Positions 20,720 through 31,992 of a DNA stretch of 64,000 nt are shown here, piece after piece. The stretch lies in NCBI RefSeq assembly GCF_003261055.1, contig NZ_CP030073.1, forward strand, positions 7,068,001 to 7,132,000, in the 5' to 3' direction. Origin of the DNA: Streptomyces cadmiisoli (GTDB lineage: Bacteria > Actinomycetota > Actinomycetes > Streptomycetales > Streptomycetaceae). Position numbers and translations under genes: made by a program. Under the pieces are notes generated by a model. It was not told where the DNA came from. It saw nothing but the letters and a program-made list of their open reading frames with translations, and searched no databases. The stretch's first letter is position 1. Each line of letters starts with the position of its first letter.

Positions 20720-21166
20720 GTGTCCGGAGGAGAGGTGGCCGGGATCCTGGTGGCCGTCTTCTGGGCGATCCTGGTCTCCTTCCTCGCGGTGGCACTCGTG
20801 AGGCTGGCCCAGACGCTCAAGGCGACCACCAAGCTCGTGGCGGACGTGACCGACCAGGCCGTCCCGCTGCTGGCCGACGCCTCCGCGGCGGTGCGCTCCG
20901 CGCAGACCCAGATCGACCGGGTCGACTCGATCGCCTCGGACGTGCAGGAGGTCACCTCGAACGCCTCCGCGCTGTCGACCACCGTCGCCTCCACCTTCGG
21001 CGGCCCGCTGGTCAAGGTCGCCGCCTTCGGCTACGGCGTGCGCCGCGCCCTCGGCGGCCGCCGGGACGACGTGCCCGCCGAGGAGCCCCGGCGTACGGTG
21101 ATCGTGGGCCGTACCGTGCCGGCCGCGCGGTGGGGCAGGCGGAACAACCGCGGAAAGAAGGACTGA
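20720..21166 (+). CDS. DUF948-type small membrane protein
   Basis: 148 residues. One N-terminal membrane helix (AGILVAVFWAILVSFLAVAL) is followed by an amphipathic alpha-helical stretch (about 30-90; LAQTLKATTKLVADVTDQAV) that resembles DUF948 and chemoreceptor-like coiled coils, then a basic tail. The GTG at 20720 is chosen because AGGGAG lies 10 nt upstream and the membrane helix begins soon after. Next to alaS in streptomycetes this gene and the following small gene form a conserved pair. Function unknown; it could be a membrane-anchored structural or spacer protein. Confidence 0.75.
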   Translation: MSGGEVAGILVAVFWAILVSFLAVALVRLAQTLKATTKLVADVTDQAVPLLADASAAVRSAQTQIDRVDSIASDVQEVTSNASALSTTVASTFGGPLVKVAAFGYGVRRALGGRRDDVPAEEPRRTVIVGRTVPAARWGRRNNRGKKD

Positions 21167-21173
21167 CCCAGAG

Positions 21174-21524
21174 ATGTTCCGCCGTACGTTCTGGTTCACC
21201 ACGGGTGTCGCCGCCGGGGTCTGGGCCACCACCAAGGTCAACCGCAAGCTGAAGCAGCTCACCCCCGAGAGCCTCGCCCACAAGGCCGCGAACAAGGCGA
21301 TCGAGACCGGCGGGCGGCTCAAGGACCGCGCGCTGGTGTTCGCCCTCGACGTCCGCGACAACATGGCACAGCGGGAGGCCGAACTCGGCGACGCGCTCGG
21401 CCTGAACGCGCCCGTCGACGGTGAACTCCCCGCACCACGGCGGTACGCCGCCATCGAGAACCGCAACAACCCGACGTACGTCGAGAGGCCGACGTACTCG
21501 CACAACCGGAATGAGGACCACTGA
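21174..21524 (+). CDS. Small conserved protein with N-terminal membrane helix, upstream of alaS
   Basis: 116 residues. A short hydrophobic N-terminus ([15 protein letters not shown]) is followed by an amphipathic helix, [20 protein letters not shown], and a polar Asn/Tyr-rich C-terminus. I believe it belongs to a small streptomycete family annotated as a domain of unknown function. Start ATG with CAGAGA upstream. The stop shares one base with the alaS start, so it is probably translationally coupled to alaS and co-transcribed with the preceding membrane protein. No function can be assigned. Confidence 0.75.
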   Translation: MFRRTFWFTTGVAAGVWATTKVNRKLKQLTPESLAHKAANKAIETGGRLKDRALVFALDVRDNMAQREAELGDALGLNAPVDGELPAPRRYAAIENRNNPTYVERPTYSHNRNEDH

Positions 21525-24196
21525 TGGAGTCGGCTGAGATCCGCCGCCGCTGGCTGAGCTTCTTCGAGGAGCGCGGGCACACCGTCGTCCCTTCGGCGTC
21601 GCTCATCGCGGACGACCCGACTCTGCTTCTCGTCCCGGCCGGCATGGTGCCGTTCAAGCCCTACTTCCTGGGCGAGGTCAAGCCGCCCTACAGCCGCGCC
21701 ACGAGCGTGCAGAAGTGCGTGCGCACACCCGACATCGAAGAGGTCGGCAAGACCACGCGCCACGGCACGTTCTTCCAGATGTGCGGCAACTTCTCCTTCG
21801 GCGACTACTTCAAGGAAGGCGCCATCAAGTACGCCTGGGAGCTGCTCACCGCGCCCCAGGGCAAGGGCGGTTACGGCCTGGACCCGGACCGTCTGTGGAT
21901 CACCGTCTACCTGGAGGACGACGAGGCCGAGCGCATCTGGCGCGACGTCGTCGGCGTCCCGGCCGAGCGCATCCAGCGCCTCGGCAAGAAGGACAACTAC
22001 TGGTCCATGGGCGTCCCCGGCCCCTGCGGCCCGTGCTCCGAGATCAACTACGACCGCGGTCCGGAGTTCGGCGAGGAGGGCGGCCCGGCCGTCAACGACG
22101 AGCGCTACGTGGAGATCTGGAACCTGGTCTTCATGCAGTACGAGCGCGGGGAGGGCACCGGCAAGGAGGACTTCGAGATCCTCGGCGAGCTGCCCAGCAA
22201 GAACATCGACACCGGCCTCGGCCTGGAGCGTCTCGCCATGATTCTGCAGGGCGTGCAGAACATGTACGAGATCGACACCTCCATGGCCGTCATCAAGAAG
22301 GCCACCGAGCTGACCGGCGTGGCCTACGGCGACGCCCACGGCTCCGACGTCTCCCTGCGCGTGGTGACCGACCACATGCGCACCTCGGTGATGCTCATCG
22401 GCGACGGTGTCACCCCCGGCAACGAGGGCCGCGGCTACGTCCTGCGCCGCATCATGCGCCGCGCCATCCGCAACATGCGCCTCCTCGGTGCCACCGGCCC
22501 GGTCGTCAAGGAACTGATCGACACGGTCATCGAGATGATGGGGCAGCAGTACCCCGAGCTGGTCACCGACCGCGAGCGGATCGAGAAGGTCGCCGTCGCC
22601 GAGGAGAACGCCTTCCTCAAGACGCTGAAGGCCGGCACCAACATCCTCGACACCGCGGTGACCGAGACCAAGGCCTCCGGCGGCACCGTGCTGGCCGGCG
22701 ACAAGGCCTTCCTGCTCCACGACACCTGGGGCTTCCCGATCGACCTCACCCTGGAGATGGCCGCCGAGCAGGGGCTCTCCGTGGACGAGGACGGCTTCCG
22801 CCGTCTGATGAAGGAGCAGCGGGAGCGCGCCAAGGCCGACGCCCTGGCCAAGAAGACCGGCCACGCCGACCTCGGCGCCTACCGCGAGATCGCCGACAGC
22901 GCCGGTGAGACCGAGTTCATCGGCTACACCGACACCGAGGGCGAGTCGACGATCGTCGGCATCCTCGTCGACGGTGTCTCCTCGCCCGCCGCCACCGAGG
23001 GCGACGAGGTCGAGATCGTCCTCGACCGCACCCCGTTCTACGCCGAGGGCGGTGGCCAGATCGGCGACACCGGCCGTATCAAGGTCGACACCGGCGCCGT
23101 CATCGAGGTCCGCGACTGCCAGAAGCCGGTCCCCGGGGTGTACGTGCACAAGGGTGTCGTCCAGGTCGGCGAGGTCACCGTCGGTGCCAAGGCGCAGGCC
23201 CTGATCGACGGCCGCCGCCGCACGGCCATCGCCCGCGCCCACTCGGCCACCCACCTCACCCACCAGGCTCTGCGTGACGCCCTCGGCCCGACGGCCGCCC
23301 AGGCCGGTTCCGAGAACCAGCCCGGACGTTTCCGCTTCGACTTCGGCTCGCCGTCCGCCGTGCCCACGGCCGTGATGACCGATGTCGAGCAGAAGATCAA
23401 CGAGGTGCTCGCCCGCGACCTCGACGTCACCGCCGAGATCATGGGCATCGACGACGCCAGGAAGCAGGGCGCCATCGCCGAGTTCGGCGAGAAGTACGGC
23501 GACCGCGTCCGTGTGGTGACCATCGGCGACTTCTCCAAGGAGCTGTGCGGCGGCACGCACGTGCACAACACCGCCCAGCTCGGCCTGGTGAAGCTGCTCG
23601 GCGAGTCGTCGATCGGTTCCGGTGTACGCCGTATCGAGGCCCTCGTCGGCGTGGACGCCTACAACTTCCTCGCCCGTGAGCACACGGTGGTCAACCAGCT
23701 CACCGAGCTGCTCAAGGGCCGCCCGGAGGAGCTGCCGGAGAAGGTCTCCACCATGCTCGGCAAGCTGAAGGACGCCGAGAAGGAGATCGAGAAGTTCCGC
23801 GCGGAGAAGGTCCTCCAGGCCGCCGCCGGTCTCGCCGAGTCCGCCAAGGACGTCCGCGGCGTGGCCCTGGTGACCGGCCAGGTCCCGGACGGCACCACCG
23901 CCGACGACCTGCGCAAGCTGGTCCTCGACGTGCGCGGCCGCATCCAGGGCGGGCGGGCCGCCGTGGTGGCGCTGTTCACCACGATGGGCGGCAAGCCGCT
24001 GACGGTGATCGCCACCAACGAGGCCGCCCGCGAGCGCGGTCTGAAGGCCGGTGACCTGGTCCGCACGGCCGCCAAGACCCTCGGCGGCGGCGGTGGCGGC
24101 AAGCCGGACGTGGCCCAGGGCGGCGGCCAGAACCCGGCGGCCATCGGCGAGGCCGTGGACGCCGTCGAGCGGCTCGTGGCGGAAACGGCCAAGTGA
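21524..24196 (+). CDS. alaS: Alanine-tRNA ligase
   Basis: 890 residues. Class-II synthetase with aminoacylation core (motif near [31 protein letters not shown]), tRNA-recognition region, editing domain with its zinc ligands ([11 protein letters not shown] and CGGTHVHNT), and a C-terminal DHHA1 domain ([11 protein letters not shown]) ending in the glycine-rich [15 protein letters not shown]. All are intact. It is translationally linked to the upstream small gene (one-base overlap) and to ruvX downstream. The alaS-ruvX-mltG-aroE order is widespread in actinobacteria. Confidence 0.97.
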   Translation: MESAEIRRRWLSFFEERGHTVVPSASLIADDPTLLLVPAGMVPFKPYFLGEVKPPYSRATSVQKCVRTPDIEEVGKTTRHGTFFQMCGNFSFGDYFKEGAIKYAWELLTAPQGKGGYGLDPDRLWITVYLEDDEAERIWRDVVGVPAERIQRLGKKDNYWSMGVPGPCGPCSEINYDRGPEFGEEGGPAVNDERYVEIWNLVFMQYERGEGTGKEDFEILGELPSKNIDTGLGLERLAMILQGVQNMYEIDTSMAVIKKATELTGVAYGDAHGSDVSLRVVTDHMRTSVMLIGDGVTPGNEGRGYVLRRIMRRAIRNMRLLGATGPVVKELIDTVIEMMGQQYPELVTDRERIEKVAVAEENAFLKTLKAGTNILDTAVTETKASGGTVLAGDKAFLLHDTWGFPIDLTLEMAAEQGLSVDEDGFRRLMKEQRERAKADALAKKTGHADLGAYREIADSAGETEFIGYTDTEGESTIVGILVDGVSSPAATEGDEVEIVLDRTPFYAEGGGQIGDTGRIKVDTGAVIEVRDCQKPVPGVYVHKGVVQVGEVTVGAKAQALIDGRRRTAIARAHSATHLTHQALRDALGPTAAQAGSENQPGRFRFDFGSPSAVPTAVMTDVEQKINEVLARDLDVTAEIMGIDDARKQGAIAEFGEKYGDRVRVVTIGDFSKELCGGTHVHNTAQLGLVKLLGESSIGSGVRRIEALVGVDAYNFLAREHTVVNQLTELLKGRPEELPEKVSTMLGKLKDAEKEIEKFRAEKVLQAAAGLAESAKDVRGVALVTGQVPDGTTADDLRKLVLDVRGRIQGGRAAVVALFTTMGGKPLTVIATNEAARERGLKAGDLVRTAAKTLGGGGGGKPDVAQGGGQNPAAIGEAVDAVERLVAETAK

Positions 24197-24660
24197 TGCG
24201 CACAGGACGTCGGCTCGCGATCGACGTCGGGGACGCCCGGATCGGGGTCGCCTCGTGCGACCCCGACGGGATCCTCGCCACCCCGGTGGAGACGGTGCCG
24301 GGACGCGATGTCCAGGCGGCGCACCGCCGGCTGAAGCAGCTCGTCGAGGAGTACGAACCGATCGAGGTCGTCGTCGGGCTTCCGCGGTCCCTCAAGGGGG
24401 GCGAGGGCCCGGCCGCGGCCAAGGTCCGCGGCTTCGCCCTGGAACTCGCGAAGAACATCGTTCCGGTGCAGGTCCGGCTGGTGGACGAGCGGATGACGAC
24501 GGTGACGGCGAGTCAGGGTCTGCGCGCCTCCGGCGTGAAATCCAGGAAGGGCCGTTCGGTCATCGACCAGGCGGCCGCTGTGATCATCCTCCAGCAGGCA
24601 CTCGAATCCGAACGGGTGTCAGGTAAAGCTCCGGGCGAGGGCGTCGAAGTGGTCATCTGA
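24196..24660 (+). CDS. ruvX: RuvX/YqgF, putative pre-16S rRNA nuclease
   Basis: 154 residues. RNase-H-fold family implicated in processing the 5' end of 16S rRNA and, by fold, a RuvC-like resolvase. Seen: RLAIDVGDARIGVA with the first catalytic Asp, VVGLPRSLKGGEGPAA, VRLVDERMTTVTA, and the C-terminal acidic cluster SVIDQAAAVIILQ. The start is ATG at 24196, overlapping the alaS stop; a GTG at 24193 is an alternative. Confidence 0.92.
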   Translation: MRTGRRLAIDVGDARIGVASCDPDGILATPVETVPGRDVQAAHRRLKQLVEEYEPIEVVVGLPRSLKGGEGPAAAKVRGFALELAKNIVPVQVRLVDERMTTVTASQGLRASGVKSRKGRSVIDQAAAVIILQQALESERVSGKAPGEGVEVVI

Positions 24661-24782
24661 TCGCGATACGGTAACGTTCCGCGCGATGCGTCGGTGTTCG
24701 AACAGCCGCCGCACAGCAAGAGGCGGCACGGACGCCGGCCCCACACGGCGGGTGACCGCCGCCTCGCGGCTCTAGGGGATCG

Positions 24783-26543
24783 ATGACTGAGTATGGCCGG
24801 GGCCCAGGCTCCGAACCGTGGCATCCCGAGGACCCCTTGTACGGGGACGGCGGATGGGGTGGACAGCATGCCCACCAGGGCGGCCAGGCCCCCTACGGCG
24901 GCCAGCCGCAGCAGTATCCGGAGCAGCCGCAGGCGCAGCAGCAGGCGCAGTACGGCGACTGGGGCGACGGCGGGCAGGCCGGTTACGGCCATGCCCAGCA
25001 GCAGTACGACCAGTACCAGCAGTACGGCCAGCAATACGGTCAGCAACAATACGCCGACCCGAGCCACCAGCAGTACGCCGGGCCCGCGCAGCAGCAGTCG
25101 TACGATCCCCAGCAGCAGCAGCAGCAGTACGGCGACGGCGGCTGGGCCACCGGCGGGCAGCACCAGGTCTCGTACGCCCCCGACCCGGCGGACCCCTACG
25201 CCCAGCAGACGGCTGCCTATGGCGGGCAGCAGCCGGATTTCTACGGCACACCGGACGCCTATCCGCCGCCCCAGCCGCCCGGCCGGCGGCGCGCCGAACC
25301 GGAACCGGAGCCCGACTGGGATCCCGGACCCGACCAGGGCGAGCACGCGTTCTTCGCAGGTGGGAACGACGATGACGCGGACGACGACGACACCGACGAG
25401 GCGGCGGGCCGACGCGGACGCGGTGACCGGCGGGGCCGCGGCGGCAAGGGCACCAAGGACAAGAAGAGCCGCAGCGGCTGCGCCTGTCTGGTGGTCGCCC
25501 TGGTCTTCGGCGGCGGCCTGGCCGGTGTGTCCTACTTCGGGTACCAGTTCTACCAGGATCGTTTCGGCGCCGCCCCGGACTTCGCGGGGGACGGTTCCAG
25601 CGTGCAGGTGACCGTCGAGATCCCCAAGGGTGCGAGCGGAGCCGAGATCGGCCGCCGGCTGAAGGACGCGGGCGTCGTCAAGAGCGTCGACGCCTTCGTG
25701 GCCGCCCAGTCGCAGAACCCCGACGGCGAGGCGATCCAGGCGGGCGCCTACCTCCTCAAGAAGGAGATGTCCGCCGCGAGCGCCGTCAAGCTGATGCTCG
25801 ACCCCAAGAGCCAGAACAACGTGGTCGTTCCCCCCGGGCAGCGCAACGTGAAGGTGTATGCCGCCATCGACGAGCGCCTGGGTCTCGAAGAGGGCACCAC
25901 CGAGGATGTCGCCGAGAAGAAGTACAAGAGCTTCGGCCTGCCGAAGTGGGCGAACAACAACAAGGAGATCAAGGACCCGCTGGAGGGCTTCCTGTTCCCG
26001 GGCACCTATCCCGCCGCCAAGGGCATGAAGCCCGAGTCGGTGCTGCGGGAGATGGTCTCGCGGGCCAACGCGGCCTACGACGAGTACGACCTCGAGGCGA
26101 AGGCCAAGGCGTTCGACCTGGAGAACCCGCTGGAGCTGATCACGGTCGCCAGCCTCGTCCAGGCCGAGGGCAAGACGGAGGACGACTTCCGCAAGATGGC
26201 GGAGGTGATCTACAACCGCCTCAAGCCCACGAACACGGAGACCAACCAGCTGCTCCAGTTCGACTCGACCTTCAACTACCTCAAGGGCCAGAGCAACATC
26301 CACATCACCGAGTCGGAGATCAAGGGGAACTTCGACCCCTACAACACGTACACCAACAAGGGTCTGCCGCCCGGTCCCATCGGCAACCCGGGTGCGGATG
26401 CGCTGAAGGCGATGATGAACCCGACCGACGACGGCTGGCTCTACTTCGTGGCGACCGACGGCGTGCACAGGACGGAATTCGCCACGAATCACGACGACTT
26501 CCTGGAACTCAAGGAAAAGTTCGATGCCAACACGGGCAACTGA
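24783..26543 (+). CDS. mltG: Endolytic murein transglycosylase MltG with long Gln/Tyr-rich N-terminus
   Basis: 586 residues. MltG cleaves nascent glycan strands at the membrane and so sets their length. The first roughly 170 residues are low complexity (repeated QQYGDG, QYDQYQQYGQQ, AQQQ), then a charged Asp/Arg/Lys stretch, one membrane helix (CLVVALVFGGGLAGVSYFGY, about 235-255), a LysM-like segment, and the YceG catalytic domain. The catalytic Glu is at about residue 461 in VQAEGKTEDDF; YNRLKP and NTYTNKGLPPGPIGNPG are also intact. The cytoplasmic Gln/Tyr tail is far longer than in E. coli MltG. It overlaps aroE by 20 nt. Confidence 0.93.
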   Translation: MTEYGRGPGSEPWHPEDPLYGDGGWGGQHAHQGGQAPYGGQPQQYPEQPQAQQQAQYGDWGDGGQAGYGHAQQQYDQYQQYGQQYGQQQYADPSHQQYAGPAQQQSYDPQQQQQQYGDGGWATGGQHQVSYAPDPADPYAQQTAAYGGQQPDFYGTPDAYPPPQPPGRRRAEPEPEPDWDPGPDQGEHAFFAGGNDDDADDDDTDEAAGRRGRGDRRGRGGKGTKDKKSRSGCACLVVALVFGGGLAGVSYFGYQFYQDRFGAAPDFAGDGSSVQVTVEIPKGASGAEIGRRLKDAGVVKSVDAFVAAQSQNPDGEAIQAGAYLLKKEMSAASAVKLMLDPKSQNNVVVPPGQRNVKVYAAIDERLGLEEGTTEDVAEKKYKSFGLPKWANNNKEIKDPLEGFLFPGTYPAAKGMKPESVLREMVSRANAAYDEYDLEAKAKAFDLENPLELITVASLVQAEGKTEDDFRKMAEVIYNRLKPTNTETNQLLQFDSTFNYLKGQSNIHITESEIKGNFDPYNTYTNKGLPPGPIGNPGADALKAMMNPTDDGWLYFVATDGVHRTEFATNHDDFLELKEKFDANTGN

Positions 26544-27363
26544 GCCCCGCCGGGCAGCGGTGCTCGGCTCGCCCATCGCCCACTCCCTGTCCCCGGTGCT
26601 GCACCGGGCCGCGTACCACGAGCTCGGGCTCGACGGCTGGTCCTACGACCGGTTCGAGGTCGACGAGGCGGCCCTGCCCGGCTTCCTGTCGGGCCTCGGG
26701 CCGGAGTGGGCGGGCCTGTCGCTGACCATGCCGCTCAAACGGGCCGTGATACCGCTGCTCGACGGGATCAGCGAGACCGCGGCCTCCGTCGAGGCGGTCA
26801 ACACGGTCGTGTTCACCGAGGACGGTCGCCGCGCCGGCGACAACACCGACATCCCCGGCATGGTCGCCGCCCTGCGTGAGCACGGCATCGAGCAGGTGGA
26901 CACCGCGGCGATCCTCGGCGCCGGCGCCACCGCCTCCTCCGCGCTGGCCGCGCTGAGCCGGATCTGCACCGGCGAAGTCGTGGTGTACGCGCGCAGCGCG
27001 GCCCGCGCCGCCGAGATGCGGGAGTGGGGCGAGCGGCTCGACGTCGAGGTGCGGATCGCGGACTGGGCCGACGCCGCGGAGGCGCTGCGCCGTCCGCTGG
27101 TCGTCGCGACCACCCCGGCCGGTACCACCGACGCGCTCGCCGCCGCGGTGCCGGAGCGGCCGGCGACCCTGTTCGACGTGCTCTACGAACCCTGGCCCAC
27201 CAGCCTCGCGGCCCGCTGGTCCGCCTACGGCGGGGCCGTCGTCGGCGGACTCGACCTGCTGGTGCACCAGGCGGTCCTCCAGGTGGAGCAGATGACCGGC
27301 CGAAGCCCCGCGCCCCTGGACGCGATGCGCAAGGCCGGGGAGCACGCGCTCGCCGGACACTAG
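26524..27363 (+). CDS. aroE: Shikimate dehydrogenase
   Basis: 279 residues. NADP-dependent reduction of 3-dehydroshikimate to shikimate. Seen: the shikimate-binding VLGSPIAHSLSPVLHRAAY, catalytic Lys in SLTMPLKRAVIP, the Asp in GDNTDIPGM, and a nucleotide-binding ILGAGATASSALAAL. The ATG at 26524 overlaps the mltG coding end by 20 nt, so translation is probably coupled. It is the first of four shikimate-pathway genes, followed after a 371-nt gap by aroC-aroK-aroB. Confidence 0.94.
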   Translation: MPTRATEPRRAAVLGSPIAHSLSPVLHRAAYHELGLDGWSYDRFEVDEAALPGFLSGLGPEWAGLSLTMPLKRAVIPLLDGISETAASVEAVNTVVFTEDGRRAGDNTDIPGMVAALREHGIEQVDTAAILGAGATASSALAALSRICTGEVVVYARSAARAAEMREWGERLDVEVRIADWADAAEALRRPLVVATTPAGTTDALAAAVPERPATLFDVLYEPWPTSLAARWSAYGGAVVGGLDLLVHQAVLQVEQMTGRSPAPLDAMRKAGEHALAGH

Positions 27364-27734
27364 TGCCGCGGCACCAGGCCCCGCCGCGGCCCGCCGGGGG
27401 CCGGAGCGGAATCGGGGGAGCGGCTCCGTGACGGCGGGCACACGGGCGGCGTCCCGCCGCAGCCGGATGCGCCGGTCGGTGCCGGGATTCCCGCCGGACC
27501 GGGGCGGAACCGCGCCCCGCGGCAGCGCGCGCGGGACCGCTCCGAGCGCCCCTTGTGTGGCCGAGACCTGGTCGTTTCCCGTCCGTCAGGTGGACCGGCG
27601 GACGGTCCCGCGGCCGGGACGTGGGAGGATCGGAGGTGGCGGGCCAGGGCCGCGCACCCCGGTCGCGCCGTCGCGGGACGCGTGGACGCGCGTGCCGCAG
27701 GGCAGTACCGGGGCGCGAGCATTGAGGAGCACCG
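27364..27734 (+). other. Gene-free spacer between aroE and aroC
   Basis: No supported gene. It is very GC-rich with short palindromes (for example TGCCGCGGCA just after the aroE stop). The open frames crossing it run on into aroC in the wrong frame or are Arg/Pro/Gly-rich. GAGGAG at 27724 is the aroC ribosome site. I see no strong -10/-35 pair, so read-through from aroE or an unrecognised promoter is possible. Confidence 0.5.
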
Positions 27735-28915
27735 TTGAGCAGGTTGCGCTGGCTGACCGCGGGGGAGTCCCACGGTCCCGCACTCGTCGCGACGCTGGAG
27801 GGCCTTCCCGCCGGCGTGCCGATCACCACGGAGATGGTGGCGGACCACCTGGCTCGCCGGCGGCTCGGTTACGGCCGCGGTGCGCGGATGAAGTTCGAGC
27901 GGGACGAGGTCACCTTCCTCGGCGGCGTCCGGCACGGCCTCACCCTGGGCTCGCCCGTCGCGATCATGGTCGGCAACACCGAGTGGCCCAAGTGGGAACA
28001 GGTCATGGCGGCCGACCCCGTCGACCCCGACGTGCTCGCGGGCCTCGCCCGCAACGCGCCGCTGACCCGTCCCCGCCCCGGTCACGCCGACCTGGCCGGC
28101 ATGCAGAAGTACGGCTTCGACGAGGCGCGCCCGGTTCTGGAGCGGGCCTCGGCGCGGGAGACGGCCGCGCGCGTGGCACTCGGCGCGGTCGCGCGGTCGT
28201 ACCTGAAGGAGACCGCCGGCATCGAGATCGTCAGCCACGTGGTGGAACTCGCCTCGGCCAAGGCGCCGTACGGTGTGTACCCGACGCCCGCGGACGTGGA
28301 GAAGCTCGACGCGGACCCGGTGCGCTGCCTGGACGCGGACGCCTCGAAGGCGATGGTCGCGGAGATCGACCAGGCCCACAAGGACGGTGACACGCTCGGC
28401 GGCGTCGTGGAGGTGCTGGCGTACGACGTGCCCGTCGGCCTCGGTTCGCATGTGCACTGGGACCGCCGGCTGGACTCCCGTCTCGCCGCCGCCCTGATGG
28501 GCATCCAGGCGATCAAGGGTGTGGAGGTCGGGGACGGCTTCGAGCTGGCGCGTGTGCCCGGTTCGAAGGCGCACGACGAGATCGTCACCACCGACGAGGG
28601 CATCCGGCGCGCCACGGGCCGCTCCGGTGGCACCGAGGGCGGGCTGTCGACCGGTGAGCTGCTGCGTGTACGCGCCGCGATGAAGCCGATCGCGACCGTC
28701 CCGCGGGCACTGAAGACCGTCGACGTCGTCACCGGCGAGGCCACGGCCGCGCACCACCAGCGCTCCGACGTGTGCGCCGTGCCCGCGGCCGGCATCGTCG
28801 CGGAGGCGATGGTGGCGCTGGTGCTGGCGGACGCGGTGGCGGAGAAGTTCGGCGGCGACAGCGTGCCCGAGACCCGCCGCAACGTCCGGTCGTACCTCGA
28901 CCACCTGGCGATCCG

Positions 28916-28919
<4 letters not shown>
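27735..28919 (+). CDS. aroC: Chorismate synthase
   Basis: 394 residues. FMN-dependent conversion of EPSP to chorismate, the last shikimate-pathway step. Seen: [48 protein letters not shown], the [16 protein letters not shown] signature, and the C-terminal [19 protein letters not shown] start with GAGGAG 6 nt upstream; the N-terminal conserved residues fix this start. The stop overlaps the aroK start by three bases, so aroC-aroK-aroB are coupled. Confidence 0.97.
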
Positions 28920-30519
<1,600 letters not shown>

Positions 30520-30573
30520 GTCCGAGGGTTCCCTTCCGTCGTATTCGCCTTTCCACGACGGGCACTTCGGGCC

Positions 30574-30607
30574 TTCCCCGGCCGTTCACCAAACATCGGT
30601 CGGGGAA
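30574..30607 (+). other. Hairpin after aroB
   Basis: TTCCCCG (30574-30580) pairs with CGGGGAA (30601-30607), extended inward by four pairs, around a 12-nt loop. It lies 54 nt after aroB. There is no U-tract; it may be a terminator or lie within the leader of the next gene. Confidence 0.5.
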
Positions 30608-30655
30608 GGTACCGTTCGGGTGGGTGTCCCCCCGGCCGTTCGGGGCATGGGGGAG

Positions 30656-30673
30656 AGCGGGGTTCGCCCCGCT
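30656..30673 (+). other. UUCG-tetraloop hairpin in the leader of the P-loop gene
   Basis: AGCGGGG-TTCG-CCCCGCT is a perfect 7-bp stem capped by a UUCG tetraloop, the most stable tetraloop class, 40 nt before the ATG at 30713. Confidence 0.65.
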
Positions 30674-30712
30674 GCCAGCGTCAATTGCCTGTACGAGACG
30701 GAGTGGCACCGG

Positions 30713-31606
30713 ATGCAGCACGCAGTGGGGTCTCCGCTGCCGCCGCCCCATCAGCCGGGGCACGGACCGGCCGCCGGCTGGCCGCCGGCCGCACAACACC
30801 CGGGTTCCCACCACCCGGGCCCGCACCAGGGGTCCGCGCCCGGGCCGCAGGGGCCGGTCCCCGCGCCCCCGCCGCCACCCGGTTTCACCGGCGCGCCGCC
30901 CTCGCCCCCCGTCCCGCCGCCCGCCGTGGCGCAGCAGGTCCCGATGGGCCCGCCCGTGCCCGACACCACCGGCCATGTGCCGCTGCCGCCCGGCGGGCCC
31001 GTGGCCGTGCCCAGCACGCCGCAGGCCCCGATGGCTCCGGACCCGGGCGCCACGACGCTCGCCGTGCTGCTGATCGGCCCCGCCGGGGCCGGCAAGACGA
31101 GCGTCGCCAAGTACTGGGCGGACCACCGCCGCGTCCCCACGGCGCACATCAGCCTCGACGACGTGCGCGAATGGGTCCGCTCCGGATTCGCCGACCCTCA
31201 GTCGGGGTGGAACGACCACTCCGAGGCGCAGTACCGCCTGGCCCGCCGCACCTGCGGATTCGCCGCGCGCAACTTCCTGGCCAACGGGATCTCCTGCATC
31301 CTCGACGACGCCGTGTTCCCCGACCGCCCGGTCGTCGGCCTCGGCGGGTGGAAGCGCCATGTCGGTCCCGGCCTGCTCCCCGTCGTGCTCCTGCCCGGGC
31401 TCGACATCGTCCTCGAACGCAACGCCGAGCGCAGGGGCAACCGCCGGCTCAGCGACGAGGAGGTCGCCCGCATCCACGGCCGTATGGCCGGGTGGTACGG
31501 CTCAGGCCTCCCGATCATCGACAACTCCCAGCTCGACGTCCCCGGCACGGCCCGCGTGCTGGACGAGGTCCTGGCCCGGTCGATAGCGAGCCCGCCGAAG
31601 TGGTAG
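30713..31606 (+). CDS. P-loop NTPase/kinase-like protein with proline-rich N-terminus
   Basis: 297 residues. The first roughly 115 residues are Pro/Gly/His-rich and probably disordered. A kinase-like P-loop domain follows: Walker A LIGPAGAGKTSVAKYW (about 120-135), the switch-like HISLDDVREWVRSGFAD, and a distal LDDAVFPDRP, resembling the AAA_33/zeta-toxin/nucleotide-kinase group. The substrate is unknown; these proteins phosphorylate small molecules, sugars or RNA ends. ATG at 30713 with GGAG about 9 nt upstream. It follows aroB in streptomycetes, but nothing in the sequence ties it to the shikimate pathway. Confidence 0.78.
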   Translation: MQHAVGSPLPPPHQPGHGPAAGWPPAAQHPGSHHPGPHQGSAPGPQGPVPAPPPPPGFTGAPPSPPVPPPAVAQQVPMGPPVPDTTGHVPLPPGGPVAVPSTPQAPMAPDPGATTLAVLLIGPAGAGKTSVAKYWADHRRVPTAHISLDDVREWVRSGFADPQSGWNDHSEAQYRLARRTCGFAARNFLANGISCILDDAVFPDRPVVGLGGWKRHVGPGLLPVVLLPGLDIVLERNAERRGNRRLSDEEVARIHGRMAGWYGSGLPIIDNSQLDVPGTARVLDEVLARSIASPPKW

Positions 31607-31733
31607 CAGCCGCCGCCTCGCCTGCGGCGGTCGATCCGCCGGCGCTGTCCGGGCCGCCTGCCGCGCCCGGGGCCCCGCGGGCCTGACCGGTCTTCCCGAC
31701 GTGTGGGCACGGGGTGCCCAGCCGGATCGGGGC

Positions 31734-31858
31734 GCCACCGGTCCAGCCCTTCTGCTCGGGCCACCGGATTCGCCTCTCCTGCTCCGGCCACCGGTTCTTC
31801 CCCCTGCTGGGGCCACCCGACCTGCCCTCTGATCGGGCCACCGATCCGGTGCCCCGAA
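31734..31858. repeat. About five imperfect 26-bp tandem repeats
   Basis: The unit starts (G/C)GGCCACCGG and continues with a CTTCTGCTC-like stretch. GCCACC recurs at 31734, 31760, 31787, 31812 and 31837, so periods are 26, 27, 25 and 25 bp. The period is not a multiple of three, so it is not a protein repeat. The array lies in a 386-bp gap (31607-31992) otherwise without genes, upstream of the M24 gene. Confidence 0.7.
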
Positions 31859-31980
31859 GGAGCGGCAGGCGTCACTGCCGTCGCGGCACACTCGATGGCG
31901 GGCCCCGAATCGGCGAAGGCGGTGTCGCGCGGCGGACGCCCACTCGGACCTCCCGACCGGCGGTATGCGCCGAGCGCTCG

Positions 31981-31986
31981 TACGCT
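31981..31986 (+). promoter_or_regulatory. Candidate -10 box (TACGCT) for a leaderless M24 transcript
   Basis: TACGCT fits TANNNT and ends 6 nt before the ATG at 31993. No Shine-Dalgarno sequence precedes the ATG. No clear -35. Confidence 0.45.
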
Positions 31987-31992
31987 CGGCTC

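Noticed and set aside
24693..24706. GTTCGAAC palindrome between ruvX and mltG as a LexA box
   Set aside because: It lacks the 4-bp centre of the GAAC-N4-GTTC SOS box, and neither neighbour is a typical SOS gene.
27553..27738. A 61-codon open frame whose TGA overlaps the aroC TTG start
   Set aside because: The overlap looks like coupling, but the predicted peptide is Arg/Ala/Gly-rich with no domain, begins at a weak TTG, and has no ribosome site; chance open frames of this size are common at this GC content.
31502..31891. Minus-strand open frames across the 26-bp repeat array (RWPEQ-like repeats)
   Set aside because: Repeat periods of 25-27 bp break the frame between copies, so the peptide repeats are a by-product of DNA repetition.
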